A DNA stretch of 64,000 nt from Comamonas badia DSM 17552 (GCF_000484635.1 NZ_AXVM01000005.1:248001-312000), one strand, 5' to 3'. Positions 17,072 to 26,980 are shown, numbered from the stretch's first letter. A program made the numbers and translations. The notes: generated by a model not told the origin, from the sequence alone.

Positions 17072-18544
17072 CTATTTCGTCACGTCGGCAATGCAGAGGT
17101 ACTTCATTTCGAGGTACTCCTCCATGCCGTGACTCGAACCTTCGCGGCCCAGGCCCGATTGCTTGACGCCGCCAAACGGCACATGCTCGGTCGAAATCAG
17201 GCCGGTGTTGATGCCCACCATGCCGTATTCCAAGCCCTCGCTCACGCGCGTGATGCGGCCGATGTCGCGGGCGTAGAAGTAGCTGGCCAGGCCGAACTCG
17301 GTGGCGTTGGCCGCGTCGATGGCCTCCTGCTCGGTCTTGAAGCGAAACACCGGCGCCACCGGCCCGAAGGTCTCTTCGCGCGCCACCAGCATCCTGGCGT
17401 TGGCGTCGGCAATCACGGTGGGCTCGAAGAACTGGCCCTTGAGCTTGCCGCCGCCCGCCAGCACGCGCCCGCCCTTCTTCACGGCGTCCTTCACATGCTT
17501 GTCCACCTTGGCCAGGGCCGCCGGCTCGATCAGCGGGCCCACGCTCACGCCCTCGTCAAAGCCATTGCCCACCTTCATCGTCTTGACCTTGGCGGCCAGC
17601 TTCTTGACGAAGGCCTCGTACACGCCATCCTGCACGTACAGGCGGTTGGCGCAGACGCAGGTCTGGCCGGCATTGCGGTACTTGCTGACCAGCGCGCCCT
17701 CGACGGCGGAATCGAGGTCTGCATCGTCGAACACGATGAAAGGCGCGTTGCCGCCCAGCTCCAGCGCCAGCTTCTTCACCGTGGGCGCGCACTGCGCCAT
17801 CAGGATGCGGCCGACTTCGGTGGAACCGGTGAACGAGAGGTGGCGCACGGTGTCGCTCTCGCACAGCACGCCGCCGATGGCCGGTGCATCCATGCCGGTG
17901 ACGACGTTGATGACGCCTGCCGGAAAGCCCGCGCGCTGCGCCAATTCGGCCGCCGCCAGCGCGGTCAGCGGCGTGAGCTCCGCCGGCTTGATCACCACGG
18001 TGCAGCCCGCGGCCAGCGCCGGCGCCACCTTGCGCGTGATCATCGCCAGCGGGAAGTTCCAGGGCGTGATCGCCGCGCACACGCCGATCGGCTGCTTGAG
18101 CACCAGGTAGCGCTTGTTGCCGTCGTAGGTGGCCAGGGTCTGGCCGTTCACGCGCTTGGCCTCCTCGGCAAACCACTGCACGAAGCTCGCGCCATAGGCC
18201 ACCTCGCCGCGCGCCTCGGCCAGGGGCTTGCCCTGCTCGGCGGTCATCAGCCGCGCCAGGTCTTCCTGATTCGCCACCAGCAGCTCGTACCACTTCATCA
18301 GGATGGCATGGCGCTCCTTGGCCGTTCTGGCGCGCCAGGCGGGCAGTGCGGCATTGGCGGCGTCCACGGCGGCCTTGGTTTCCCTGGCGCCGAGATCGGC
18401 CACGTCGGCCAGTTTGAGGCCGGTGGCCGGGTCGGTCACGTCAAAGCGCTGCTTGCCCTTGAGCCATTTGCCGTTGATCAGGCTGTCGGTCACCAGCAGG
18501 CTGGCATCGGCCAGTTGGCCGAGGGGGGAGGCGGGCATGTCCAT
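17072..18544 (-). CDS. gabD: Succinate-semialdehyde dehydrogenase
   Basis: The 490-residue ALDH enzyme has AITPWNFPLAMITRKVAPAL, LELGGNAPFIVFDDADLD, and the catalytic cysteine in NAGQTCVC (about residue 296). It oxidises succinic semialdehyde to succinate with NAD(P). ATG 18544 follows AGGAG. It is convergent with the PanE-like gene, only 3 bp apart. It can complete the hpa pathway, whose last aldolase releases succinic semialdehyde. Confidence 0.9.
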   Translation of the reverse strand: MDMPASPLGQLADASLLVTDSLINGKWLKGKQRFDVTDPATGLKLADVADLGARETKAAVDAANAALPAWRARTAKERHAILMKWYELLVANQEDLARLMTAEQGKPLAEARGEVAYGASFVQWFAEEAKRVNGQTLATYDGNKRYLVLKQPIGVCAAITPWNFPLAMITRKVAPALAAGCTVVIKPAELTPLTALAAAELAQRAGFPAGVINVVTGMDAPAIGGVLCESDTVRHLSFTGSTEVGRILMAQCAPTVKKLALELGGNAPFIVFDDADLDSAVEGALVSKYRNAGQTCVCANRLYVQDGVYEAFVKKLAAKVKTMKVGNGFDEGVSVGPLIEPAALAKVDKHVKDAVKKGGRVLAGGGKLKGQFFEPTVIADANARMLVAREETFGPVAPVFRFKTEQEAIDAANATEFGLASYFYARDIGRITRVSEGLEYGMVGINTGLISTEHVPFGGVKQSGLGREGSSHGMEEYLEMKYLCIADVTK

Positions 18545-18634
18545 TGAAAATCTCCTGGGGTTGAAGGGCGTCGAAAGCGTGCAGCGCGCATTGCTGCAGA
18601 CAAGCGCATACTGGTGAAATAAATGTAGTGCGTT

Positions 18635-18652
18635 CCCGGCAGTGTTGCTGGG
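18635..18652. promoter_or_regulatory. Inverted repeat CCCGGCA-N4-TGCTGGG in divergent promoter region
   Basis: The arms are complementary except for one G-T pair across a 4-bp spacer. It lies in the 154-bp region between the divergently transcribed gabD (18544) and alcohol dehydrogenase (18699) genes, so it could be a shared operator. No clear promoter hexamers were assigned. Confidence 0.3.
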
Positions 18653-18698
18653 CGCTGCGCCATAAATCCAGCAGACAGGATGGACAAGGAGACAGCCC

Positions 18699-19826
18699 AT
18701 GAAAATGCGTTCCGCCGTGCTCAGAACCATGGGTCTGCCCGCGCCCTACGCGCAGAGCAGGCCGGTGCAGATTGAATCCGTGGAGCTTGACCCGCCCGGC
18801 CCGGGCGAGGTGCTGCTGAAAATCAAGGTGGCCGGGCTCTGCCATTCCGATCTTTCCGTGATCAACGGCGACCGCCCGCGCGTGATGCCGCTGGCCATGG
18901 GGCATGAGTCCTCGGGCGAGGTGGCCGAGGTCGGCCCGGGTGTCTCGGGCCTGCGCGCGGGCGATCATGTGGTGACGGTTTTCGTGCCGAGCTGCGGCGA
19001 TTGCACACCCTGCATGTCCGGGCGTCCGGCGCTGTGCGAGCCTGGTGCGCGCGCCAATACCGTGGGCGAACTGCTCGGCGGCGGGCGGCGTCTGCGTGCG
19101 GGCGGCGAGGCCCTCAATCACCATCTGGGGGTTTCCTGCTTTGCCGAGTACGCGGTGGTGTCCACGCGCTCCTGCGTCAAGGTGCACGCACCGCTGTCGC
19201 ACCGCGAAGCCGCGCTGTTCGGCTGTGCGGTGCTCACCGGTGCAGGGGCTGTCATCAACCGCGCGCACCTCAAGGCAGGCGACGCCATCGCCATCGTCGG
19301 GCTGGGCGGTGTCGGCCTGAGCGCGCTGCTGGCGGCCGTTGCCGCGGGGGCGCGGCGCGTGGTGGCGGTGGAGCCGGACGCCCGCAAGCGCGATCTGGCG
19401 CAAACGCTGGGGGCAACGCATGTGATCGATCCGAGGGCGATGGGGACGGATGCCGATTGGCTGGCGGCGGCGGGCGGCGCTGTGGATTTCGGCTATGACA
19501 CCGCCGGCGTGCTCGCGGCGTTTGAGTCGGCCTACAGGCTCACCCGCCGCGGCGGGATGACCATCACTTCGGGCCTGCCGCACCCCAAGACCTCGTTCGC
19601 CCTCCCGATTGCGCAACTCGTCGGTGAGGAGCGCGAGGTGCGCGGCAGCTACCTGGGCTCTGGCGTGCCCGCCATCGACATTCCGCGCTACATCGACCTT
19701 TACCAGACAGGCAAGCTGCCGGTGGATCAATTGCTGGGCGAGGCGTTCACGCTGGAGCAGGTCAACGAGGGCTTTGACCATCTTGCCAGCGGGTCTGGCC
19801 TGCGCGACTGCATCGTCATGGATTGA
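18699..19826 (+). CDS. Zinc-dependent alcohol dehydrogenase (class III-like medium-chain family)
   Basis: The 375-residue medium-chain dehydrogenase has catalytic zinc ligands in GLCHSDL and GHESSGEV, the four structural-zinc cysteines in CGDCTPCMSGRPALC, and the NAD site GLGGVGLSALLAA. It would oxidise an alcohol or reduce an aldehyde. AAGGAG precedes the ATG. It is divergent from gabD and followed at 26 bp by an ADP-ribosylglycohydrolase homologue. The substrate is unknown. Confidence 0.9.
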   Translation: MKMRSAVLRTMGLPAPYAQSRPVQIESVELDPPGPGEVLLKIKVAGLCHSDLSVINGDRPRVMPLAMGHESSGEVAEVGPGVSGLRAGDHVVTVFVPSCGDCTPCMSGRPALCEPGARANTVGELLGGGRRLRAGGEALNHHLGVSCFAEYAVVSTRSCVKVHAPLSHREAALFGCAVLTGAGAVINRAHLKAGDAIAIVGLGGVGLSALLAAVAAGARRVVAVEPDARKRDLAQTLGATHVIDPRAMGTDADWLAAAGGAVDFGYDTAGVLAAFESAYRLTRRGGMTITSGLPHPKTSFALPIAQLVGEEREVRGSYLGSGVPAIDIPRYIDLYQTGKLPVDQLLGEAFTLEQVNEGFDHLASGSGLRDCIVMD

Positions 19827-19852
19827 TGCGTGATTTTTGAAAGGAGACTGCT

Positions 19853-20923
19853 GTGAATGCTGCTGTTCAACCGTCCATGCAAAGCCGCATCCAGGGTGCA
19901 TTGATGGGCGCCTTCGTCGGCGATGCGCTGGCGCTCGGGCCGCACTGGTATTACGACCTGGACGAAATGCGCCGCGATTACGGCCAGTGGGTGGATGGCT
20001 ATACCGCACCCAAGGCGGGGCGCTACCACGGCGGACTGCCTGCGGGAGCATCCTCGCAATCGGGCTTCATCCTGGCGCTGACGCTGCGCTCGCTGGTCGA
20101 GAAAGGGGGCTATGACGAGGCGGATTTCTGCCGCCGCATGGACGAAGAGCTTTTTGCGCGCATGGATGGCACGCCCAATTCCGGCCCCGGCGGCTATACC
20201 AACCAATCCATCCGTGAAGGCTGGGCAGGCCGCCATGCGGGCCAGCCATGGGGGCAGGTGGCGCGCCTGGCGGACAACACCGACGCGGCGGAGCGCATCA
20301 TCGCGATCGCCGCGCGCTACGCGTCGGACGCCAACCAGATCGCCGACCACGCGAGCGGCAATACCGTGCTGCTGCAGCGCGATGCCACGGTGGCCGCGAT
20401 GACCACGGCCTACGGCATCGTGCTGGGTGCCTTGATGGCAGGCGCGCCGCTCGACGGCGCGCTTTCCGGCAGGCTGGTCACGGCGGCGCGCGGCGGACAG
20501 TTGCGCTTTCAGGGGCCAGCGCCAAGTGATGGCAAGCCCGCGGTGGCGGGGCAGTTTTCCACGCCCGAGCCGCTGCTCGTCGCATCGACGGCGGCGCGCA
20601 TGGCCGCCAGCCCGCACATTCGCGTGGAGCCCGCGAGCAGCATTGCGCAGGTGCATGGCCTGCAGTGCGCGGCCTACTTCCTGCTGCCTTCAAGCTACTA
20701 CCTGGCGGCGCGCTTTCAGGGCAATTTCGAGCAGGCGGTGCTGCACGCCGTCAACGGCGGCGGCCAGAACCAGTCGCGCGCGGTGCTCACGGGGGCGCTC
20801 AGCGGCGCGATCGGTGGCATGGAGGCGATACCGCGGCGCTTCATCGATGGGCTGCGGCAGCGCGATGAATACCTTGCGTTGACCGGAAAGCTGGTACAGC
20901 AGGCCGTGGAGGCACGCGCCTGA
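19853..20923 (+). CDS. ADP-ribosylglycohydrolase family protein
   Basis: The 356-residue protein has the family N-terminus QSRIQGALMGAFVGDALALG and a further helical core. ARH/DraG enzymes hydrolyse ADP-ribose bonds using two Mg ions. The start is GTG 19853 with AAGGAG upstream. The canonical acidic metal pairs are not all obvious (GASSQSG sits where an Asp-rich segment is expected), so activity is uncertain. The link to the preceding alcohol dehydrogenase is by proximity only. Confidence 0.75.
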   Translation: MNAAVQPSMQSRIQGALMGAFVGDALALGPHWYYDLDEMRRDYGQWVDGYTAPKAGRYHGGLPAGASSQSGFILALTLRSLVEKGGYDEADFCRRMDEELFARMDGTPNSGPGGYTNQSIREGWAGRHAGQPWGQVARLADNTDAAERIIAIAARYASDANQIADHASGNTVLLQRDATVAAMTTAYGIVLGALMAGAPLDGALSGRLVTAARGGQLRFQGPAPSDGKPAVAGQFSTPEPLLVASTAARMAASPHIRVEPASSIAQVHGLQCAAYFLLPSSYYLAARFQGNFEQAVLHAVNGGGQNQSRAVLTGALSGAIGGMEAIPRRFIDGLRQRDEYLALTGKLVQQAVEARA

Positions 20924-20957
20924 ATCCCGGACGGGGTCGTGCTCGCGCACGAACTCG

Positions 20958-21749
20958 TCAAGCCAGCCAGCGCTTGCGGCGGCGGTAGTGCTTGACGTTG
21001 TGGTAGTCCACCCGCTCGCCGCCGCCCAGATAGAACTCCTGGATGTCCGGGTTTTTCTTGAGCTCGGCGGCCTCGCCGCTCATCACGATGTTGCCGTTCT
21101 CGATCAGGTAGGCATGATCGGCCACGTTGAGCGCGGCCGTGGCGTTCTGCTCCACCAGCAGCACGCTGAGTTTCTGCGTACGGTTGATCTCGCGGATGAT
21201 GGCGAAAATTTCCTTGACCAGCACCGGCGCCAGGCCCAGCGAGGGCTCGTCGAGCATGATGAGCCTGGGCTCGGTGACGAGCGCGCGCGCGATCGCCAGC
21301 ATCTGCTGCTCGCCGCCTGAAAGGTAGCCCGCCTTGCTGCGGATGCGCTCCTTCAGGCGCGGGAAGTAGGTGTAGGCCTGCTCGCGCAGCTCGTCAAAGC
21401 TCTTTTTGGCGCCACGGCCACGGTAGGCGGCAACGAGATTTTCGTCGGGCGTGAGGTGCCCGAAGATGCGCCGCCCCTCCATCACGTGCACCAGGCCCAT
21501 GTGCACACGCTCGGGCGGCGAGAGGTGGCCGATATCCTGACCCATGAAGTGCACCTCGCCGCGGCGCACCTCGCCGCGCTCGGGCGCCAGCAGCCCGCTC
21601 ACGGTCTTGAGCGTGGTGGACTTGCCCGCGCCATTGGCGCCGAGCAGGGCCACCACCGAACCCTCCTGAACTTCGAGCGAGACGCCCTTGATCGCAAGGA
21701 ACACCCGGTCGTAGGCGACCTCGACGTTGTTCAGGGAGAGCAGGCTCAT
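20958..21749 (-). CDS. LivF-type ABC transporter ATP-binding protein
   Basis: The 263-residue ATPase has Walker A GANGAGKST, signature LSGGEQQ, and Walker B LIMLDEPSLGL. It starts MSLLSLNNVEVAYDRVF. ATG 21749 overlaps the stop of the binding-protein gene (ATGA). The C-terminus carries an extra basic segment (HNVKHYRRRKRWL). It is the last gene of a six-gene operon whose other members are a second ATPase, an acyl-CoA synthetase, two permeases and a binding protein. Confidence 0.93.
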   Translation of the reverse strand: MSLLSLNNVEVAYDRVFLAIKGVSLEVQEGSVVALLGANGAGKSTTLKTVSGLLAPERGEVRRGEVHFMGQDIGHLSPPERVHMGLVHVMEGRRIFGHLTPDENLVAAYRGRGAKKSFDELREQAYTYFPRLKERIRSKAGYLSGGEQQMLAIARALVTEPRLIMLDEPSLGLAPVLVKEIFAIIREINRTQKLSVLLVEQNATAALNVADHAYLIENGNIVMSGEAAELKKNPDIQEFYLGGGERVDYHNVKHYRRRKRWLA

Positions 21750-23011
21750 TTCTTTTCCTTGGCCTTGGCGCGGTCTTCCTTGATCAGATCCCACACCACG
21801 TCCTGGTAGGCGCTGCCCCAGTCGGACTTGGGCGCCCACTGCTTGCCATCCCACTCGGAGATCATGCCCATGCCGCCGCCCTGGTGGTCTTGCGCGGTGA
21901 TGGTCAGCGGCGGAATCAGGCCTTCGGCCGTGAAGTCCTTGAGCATCTCGAAGCCCTGCTTGATCTTCTCGGGCGTCACCGGACCGCCGGCCTTTTGCGC
22001 ACCGAGCTTGGCGGCCTGCGCCGCAATCGCCATCGTGGCGACGCCGATGTTGTAGTAGGTTCCGCCGACGCGCTTCTTGTCGCCGCTGCCGTTGCCGGCA
22101 TTGACGACCTTCTCGACGATGCGCTTGACGATGGGCGTCTCCGTGCCGGTGTTGACCAGGGTGACCCGTTTGACGCCAACCACCTCGTTGCCCTTGAAGG
22201 CCGACATGTCGGCTTCGGACAGCCAGATCACCGAGTAGATGTTCTTGGGCGCGATGCCGTTGGTGACGGCGCCGCGGATCGACACCGCCTGGCCGGGACC
22301 GGCACCCCAGATGATGATCTTGTCCGGGCGGTTCTTGCGCACCTCGCTCCAGGTGGCGGCCTGCTCGGTGCCGGGCACCGGATAGGGGTAGAGCTTGAGC
22401 TCGAAGCCCTTGGTCTTGGCCACGCGCTCGAGCAGCTCGATCGGCTCCTTGCCGAAGGCCGAGTCGATGTGCACGAAGGCGATCTTCTTGCCCTTGAGGC
22501 CGCCCTCTTTCTCGTCGATGTACTTGAGCAGCAGCGCCGCCTGCGAGCGGTAGATGGCGGCCGACGGAAAGACGTAGGGGAAGGCCTGGCCATCGGCCGC
22601 GTCGGCGCGCCCGTGGGCAAATGCGATCATCGGCAGGTGGTCTTCATCGGCGCGCGGCATCAGCGCATTGGCCACCGGCGAGCTGAGGAAGTCGAAGAAC
22701 ACGGCGCCCGCGGCCTTGGCTTCGTTGTACAGGGCGATGCCGCGCTCGGGGTAGCTCGCGTGGTCCTTGACGATGAGCTTGATCGGCGAGCCGTCGAGGC
22801 CGCCCTCCAGGTTGAGCAGTTTGATGTAGTCCTGCTGGCCCTGGCTGTATTCGTCGGTCAGGAAGGTGTAGACGCGGGTGAAGTCCAGCAGCGTCGCGAA
22901 CTGGATGGGGTCCTTGCCCTGAGCCCAGACGGGCAGCGCGGCGCCCAGGCTGGCGGCCGCGGCGGCTCCGAGCACGGTACGGCGGCTCAGCGCCAGATCG
23001 GTATGGTTCAT
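21746..23011 (-). CDS. Periplasmic substrate-binding protein of a branched-chain-type ABC transporter
   Basis: The 421-residue protein has an N-terminal export signal with twin arginines (LSRRTVLGAAAAASLGAALPVWAQG), so Tat export is possible, followed by a type I periplasmic binding fold (LLDFTRVYTFLTDEYSQGQQDYIKLLNLEGG). It would deliver ligand to the LivH/LivM-type permeases encoded just upstream. The neighbouring CoA synthetase hints at a carboxylic acid ligand rather than an amino acid. GGAGACATCACG precedes the ATG. Confidence 0.9.
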   Translation of the reverse strand: MNHTDLALSRRTVLGAAAAASLGAALPVWAQGKDPIQFATLLDFTRVYTFLTDEYSQGQQDYIKLLNLEGGLDGSPIKLIVKDHASYPERGIALYNEAKAAGAVFFDFLSSPVANALMPRADEDHLPMIAFAHGRADAADGQAFPYVFPSAAIYRSQAALLLKYIDEKEGGLKGKKIAFVHIDSAFGKEPIELLERVAKTKGFELKLYPYPVPGTEQAATWSEVRKNRPDKIIIWGAGPGQAVSIRGAVTNGIAPKNIYSVIWLSEADMSAFKGNEVVGVKRVTLVNTGTETPIVKRIVEKVVNAGNGSGDKKRVGGTYYNIGVATMAIAAQAAKLGAQKAGGPVTPEKIKQGFEMLKDFTAEGLIPPLTITAQDHQGGGMGMISEWDGKQWAPKSDWGSAYQDVVWDLIKEDRAKAKEKK

Positions 23012-23042
23012 CGTGATGTCTCCTGTGGGTGGTTGACGGAAA

Positions 23043-24116
23043 TCAGCTCTGGGTATGGCGGAAGGGCCAGACCAGGAGGTATTTGCGCGCGTTATCGTAA
23101 ATCTTTGCTAGGCCGAGCGGCTCGAACAGCAGGAAGCCGATGATCATCGCGCCATAGAGCATCATCGGGATGTGCGCCATCAGGGAGGTCGAGACGTTGA
23201 GCCAGCCGTTGCCGACGATCCACGAGATCAGATTGAGCAGCACTATGGGAATCAGCAGCACGAAACCGGTGCCCAGGAAGCCGCCGATCACGCTGCCCAG
23301 GCCGCCCACCAGGGCCATGGCGACGAGCTGGATGGTCACGTCGAAATTGAACTGCGAGGGCGTGACCGCCTTGTAGAAGCAGAAGGCCAGGATGGCGCCG
23401 CTGATGCCGCCCAGGAACGAACTGGCGAAAAACGCGAGCAGCTTGTACTTGAAGATGTTCACGCCGATCACGGCGGCGGCGAAGTCCTTGTCGCGCACCG
23501 CCACCAGCGCGCGGCCAAAGCTGGTGCGCTTGATGTTGAGGATGAACAGCACCACGATCACCGTCCAGGCCAGCGCCAGGTAGTAGCGCGCCGTGAGGCT
23601 CTGCAGCGGAATGAACAGAAAGCGCACGCTGGGTGTCTGCAGCGTCGCTGTCGCACCGCCCGAAATCACGGTGACGTTGGTGATGACCCAGTCCACCAGG
23701 AATTGCATGGCCAGCGTCGCCATCACCAGGTACAGGCCCTTCACGCGCAGCGCCGCTGCGCCGAAGACGCAGCCGATCACGGCCGACATCAGGCCGGAGC
23801 CGAGCAGTGCGATCTCCAGCGGAACCCCGGCGCGCGTGAGGTGGATGCTGGTGTAGGCGCCGATCGCCATGACGGCCGCAAAGCCGAAGTGCAGCTGTCC
23901 CGCCAGGCCCATCAGCAGGGTCAGCGCCAGCGTTGCGGTGCTGAAGATCAGCCAGGGCAGCATGTAGCTGGACAGGTACAGGTTGGACATGTACAGCGGC
24001 GCGAGCAGCGCCAGGGCAAACAGGATGCCGACCTGCCAGCGGTCGGCCGGAATCGGCCAGAGCTGGCGTGTCTGGCTGTAGCGCGTGTGGTAGACACCCG
24101 AGAGGCGATAGAACAT
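23043..24116 (-). CDS. LivM-type ABC transporter permease
   Basis: The 357-residue membrane protein has about ten hydrophobic segments and the LivM signature TLLMGLAGQLHFGFAAVMAIGAYTSI plus LRVKGLYLVMATLAMQF. The N-terminal 25 residues are a polar extension. It pairs with the LivH-type permease whose gene ends 12 bp upstream, and lies 31 bp before the binding-protein gene. Confidence 0.93.
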   Translation of the reverse strand: MFYRLSGVYHTRYSQTRQLWPIPADRWQVGILFALALLAPLYMSNLYLSSYMLPWLIFSTATLALTLLMGLAGQLHFGFAAVMAIGAYTSIHLTRAGVPLEIALLGSGLMSAVIGCVFGAAALRVKGLYLVMATLAMQFLVDWVITNVTVISGGATATLQTPSVRFLFIPLQSLTARYYLALAWTVIVVLFILNIKRTSFGRALVAVRDKDFAAAVIGVNIFKYKLLAFFASSFLGGISGAILAFCFYKAVTPSQFNFDVTIQLVAMALVGGLGSVIGGFLGTGFVLLIPIVLLNLISWIVGNGWLNVSTSLMAHIPMMLYGAMIIGFLLFEPLGLAKIYDNARKYLLVWPFRHTQS

Positions 24117-24128
24117 GGTGCAGCCCCT

Positions 24129-25007
24129 TCAGATGCGTTCGATGTCTTCGCGGCCGAACATGCCGTAGGGCCGGAACAGGATGGTGAGCAGGATCACCAC
24201 CGAGGTGACCACGTCGCGCGTGCTGCCGCCCACCAGGGAATCGACATAGCCCGGGATCACGCTGCCCAGGATGCCCAGGATGAGGCCGCCGAGCAGCGCG
24301 CCGACGATGCTGTCGATGCCGCCCAGGATCACTACCGCCACGGCCGGGAACAGCAGCGCGGTGAGCGACCAGTCCACGCCCTGCGCCGAGCCCCACATCG
24401 TGCCCGCGGCCACCGCGCAGATGCCCGCCAGACCCCAGGAGACGGCCACCGCATGCTCCACCGAAATGCCGACGGACCAGCTGGAGACGTGATCGTCCGA
24501 GACGGCGCGCAGCTTGGTGCCCAGGCGGGTGCGGAAGAACGCCAGCGCCAGCCCCACGAGCACCAGCGCGATGATGCCGCCCACCACGTAGGTGCGGTTG
24601 GCCAGAATGTCGCCCATGATGAGGGGCGCCAGGCCCAGGCCGATGTCAAGCTGCTTGGGTTCGGTGCCGAGCAGCCCGGGGCCGAAGCCGCGCAGGAAGA
24701 CGTCCAGCCCCAGTGTCAGCATCACGACCATGATGATGGGCTGGCCCACCATGGTGCGCAGCAGGAAGCGTTCGATCACCAGGCCGAGCACGAACATCGC
24801 CACCAGCGCCGCGATGGCCGCAAGCCACAGCGGCAGCCCCCAGCTGGTGAACAGCCAGACGCCATAGCCGGCCATCATCACCAGCGCCCCTTGTGCGAAA
24901 TTGAGCACGCCCGAGGATTTGTAGATCAGCACGATGCCCAGCGCCACCATGCTGTACATCAGGCCGGTCAGCGCGCCGTTGGTCAGCAGTTCAAGAAAGT
25001 AGCTCAT
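24129..25007 (-). CDS. LivH-type ABC transporter permease
   Basis: The 292-residue protein has about eight membrane segments and the LivH start LTNGALTGLMYSMVALGIVLIYKSSGVLNFAQGA (given here from residues 8 on in part), the family hallmark. ATG 25007 overlaps the stop of the acyl-CoA synthetase gene (ATGA), so synthetase and permease are translationally coupled. Confidence 0.93.
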   Translation of the reverse strand: MSYFLELLTNGALTGLMYSMVALGIVLIYKSSGVLNFAQGALVMMAGYGVWLFTSWGLPLWLAAIAALVAMFVLGLVIERFLLRTMVGQPIIMVVMLTLGLDVFLRGFGPGLLGTEPKQLDIGLGLAPLIMGDILANRTYVVGGIIALVLVGLALAFFRTRLGTKLRAVSDDHVSSWSVGISVEHAVAVSWGLAGICAVAAGTMWGSAQGVDWSLTALLFPAVAVVILGGIDSIVGALLGGLILGILGSVIPGYVDSLVGGSTRDVVTSVVILLTILFRPYGMFGREDIERI

Positions 25008-26980
25008 GCGGCGGCTCCCGCGCTGGCAGGCACGTCGCGGATCGCGAGATGGCGCTTCAATACGCCTGTTTCGCCTGTCTCGTAAGTGATGTGCGCTATG
25101 GATTCAATATCATTCTTGCCGGCGTAGATCGCCTCGATGATGTCGGCGTAATGCTCGGCGATCACCCCGCGGCGCAGCTTGCGCGTGCGGGTGACTTCAC
25201 CGTCATCCGGATCGAACTCCTTGTGCAGGTTGACGAAGCGGCGGATGCGCGTGCCCTCGGGCAGCCTGGCATTGACCGACGCGAACAAATCCGCCATCAG
25301 GTCGTACACGCCGCTTTGCTGCGACAGTTCGGAAAACGAGGTGTATGTCACGCCGCGCTCCTGCGCCCAGTGGCCCACGGCCTCCCAGTCGATGGCCAGA
25401 AGGGCGGCCAGGTAATCGCGCCCGTCGCCCAGCACGCACACGTCCTTGATGTAGGGGCTGAATTTGAGCTGGTTCTCTATGAAGGTAGGGATGAAGCGCT
25501 GGCCCCCTCTGGTGTAGATGACCTCCGAGACGCGCCCGAGCACGACGAGCTGGCCGTCGTCTTCCAGGTAGCCCGCGTCGCCCGTATGCAGCCAGCCGTC
25601 CCGCAGTGACTCGGCGCTGGCCGCGTCGTCCTGGAAGTAGCCGTCGAACACGTTGCCGCCGCGCACCAGAATCTCGCCGCTGTCGCTGATCTTCAGGTCG
25701 ATGCCGGGGAAGGGCTTGCCCACGGTGTGCAGCTTGACGGAGCCCATTTCCTGCGCGGCGCACAAGGCGGAATTCTCCGTCTGGCCGTAGAACTGGCGCA
25801 GCGGCAGGCCGAGTGCGCGAAAGAACAGGAAGATTTCCTCGCCGATCGCTTCGCCCGCGGTATAGGCGTGCTGCGCGCGCGACAGGCCGAGCTGGTCCTT
25901 GATGGGGCCGTAGACCAGCAGCTCGCCCAGGGCGCGCAGCAGGCGCTGACCCAAGCCGGGTTCCTGCCCCTTGAGGCGCGCGCGCTCGATGTCAACCGCC
26001 AGCGGCATGAAGCGCTGGTACAGCCAGCGCTTCCCCGGGGTGGATTCGGCGATGCCCACCTGCACGCGCGTGAGCATGGTGGACCAGGCGCGCGGCGAGG
26101 TGAAGTACACCGTGGGCGCGATCTCGCGCAGATCGCGCTGCACCGTCTCCTGTTTCTCGGGGATGTTGACCGAGAACTGCAGCGCGAGTGCCGCCGCGAT
26201 GGTGAAGATGAAATCCCCCACCCAGGCGATCGGCATGTAGGCCATGTGCGTCTCGCCGGTGCGAAAGTACCCGGCCTGCGCGGCGCTGCGCACGGCGAAC
26301 AGCACGTGGCGGTGCTTGAGCGGAATGCCCTTGGGCGCGCCGGTGGTGCCCGAGGAGTGCAGCAGGATGGCGACATCATCGGCCTGCGGGCGGCGCTGCA
26401 GCGCGTCGGCCAGCGTGGGTTCGGCCTGGAGGCGTTCGCGTCCGCGCCGGGCGAGTTCGGTGAAGGCCATCGTGCCTTCGGGCTCATGGCCCGCCAGGCC
26501 GCGCGGATCGTCGTAGATGATCCACTGCAGGCCCTGGTACTGCCCGCGCAGCGCGACCAGCTTGTCCACCTGCTCCTGGTCTTCGGCAATCGCAAAGCGC
26601 ACGCCTTCGCGCTGCAGCTGCCCGAGCAGCTGCTCGGGCGTGAAATCAGGGTAGGCGGGCGAGGGGATGGCGCGCAGCGTGATGGCGCCCAGCATGCCGA
26701 AATACAGGGCGGGGCGGTTGTCGCCGACGACGAGCACCTTGTCGTGCGCCGCCATGCCCAGCGCTTCCAGACCGGCGGCGGCCTCCAGCGTGTGTCGCAG
26801 ATAGTCTTGCCAGGTCGTTTCCTGCCAGATGCCGCGGTCGCGCTCGCGCATGGCGATGCCGCTGCCGTGGTTGCTGGCGTTGGCGGCCAGCGCCGCGATC
26901 AGGTGGTCGCCCGGGTTGGCGCTGGTGCGCGGATTTCCGGGCTGGGCCGCCTGCAGGCCCGAGGCGTCTTCACGCAGCAT
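25004..26980 (-). CDS. AMP-forming acyl-CoA synthetase inside an ABC transporter operon
   Basis: The 658-residue enzyme of the ANL superfamily has the P-loop LLHSSGTTGAPKG, the YGQTE motif, and the hinge region GRVSEVIYTRGGQRF. It resembles long-chain acyl-CoA synthetases (FadD15/FAA1 type). It activates a carboxylic acid with ATP and CoA. Its gene overlaps the LivG-type ATPase gene by 11 bp and the LivH-type gene by 4 bp, so it probably traps the imported acid as its CoA ester. The acid is not known. Confidence 0.9.
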   Translation of the reverse strand: MLREDASGLQAAQPGNPRTSANPGDHLIAALAANASNHGSGIAMRERDRGIWQETTWQDYLRHTLEAAAGLEALGMAAHDKVLVVGDNRPALYFGMLGAITLRAIPSPAYPDFTPEQLLGQLQREGVRFAIAEDQEQVDKLVALRGQYQGLQWIIYDDPRGLAGHEPEGTMAFTELARRGRERLQAEPTLADALQRRPQADDVAILLHSSGTTGAPKGIPLKHRHVLFAVRSAAQAGYFRTGETHMAYMPIAWVGDFIFTIAAALALQFSVNIPEKQETVQRDLREIAPTVYFTSPRAWSTMLTRVQVGIAESTPGKRWLYQRFMPLAVDIERARLKGQEPGLGQRLLRALGELLVYGPIKDQLGLSRAQHAYTAGEAIGEEIFLFFRALGLPLRQFYGQTENSALCAAQEMGSVKLHTVGKPFPGIDLKISDSGEILVRGGNVFDGYFQDDAASAESLRDGWLHTGDAGYLEDDGQLVVLGRVSEVIYTRGGQRFIPTFIENQLKFSPYIKDVCVLGDGRDYLAALLAIDWEAVGHWAQERGVTYTSFSELSQQSGVYDLMADLFASVNARLPEGTRIRRFVNLHKEFDPDDGEVTRTRKLRRGVIAEHYADIIEAIYAGKNDIESIAHITYETGETGVLKRHLAIRDVPASAGAAA

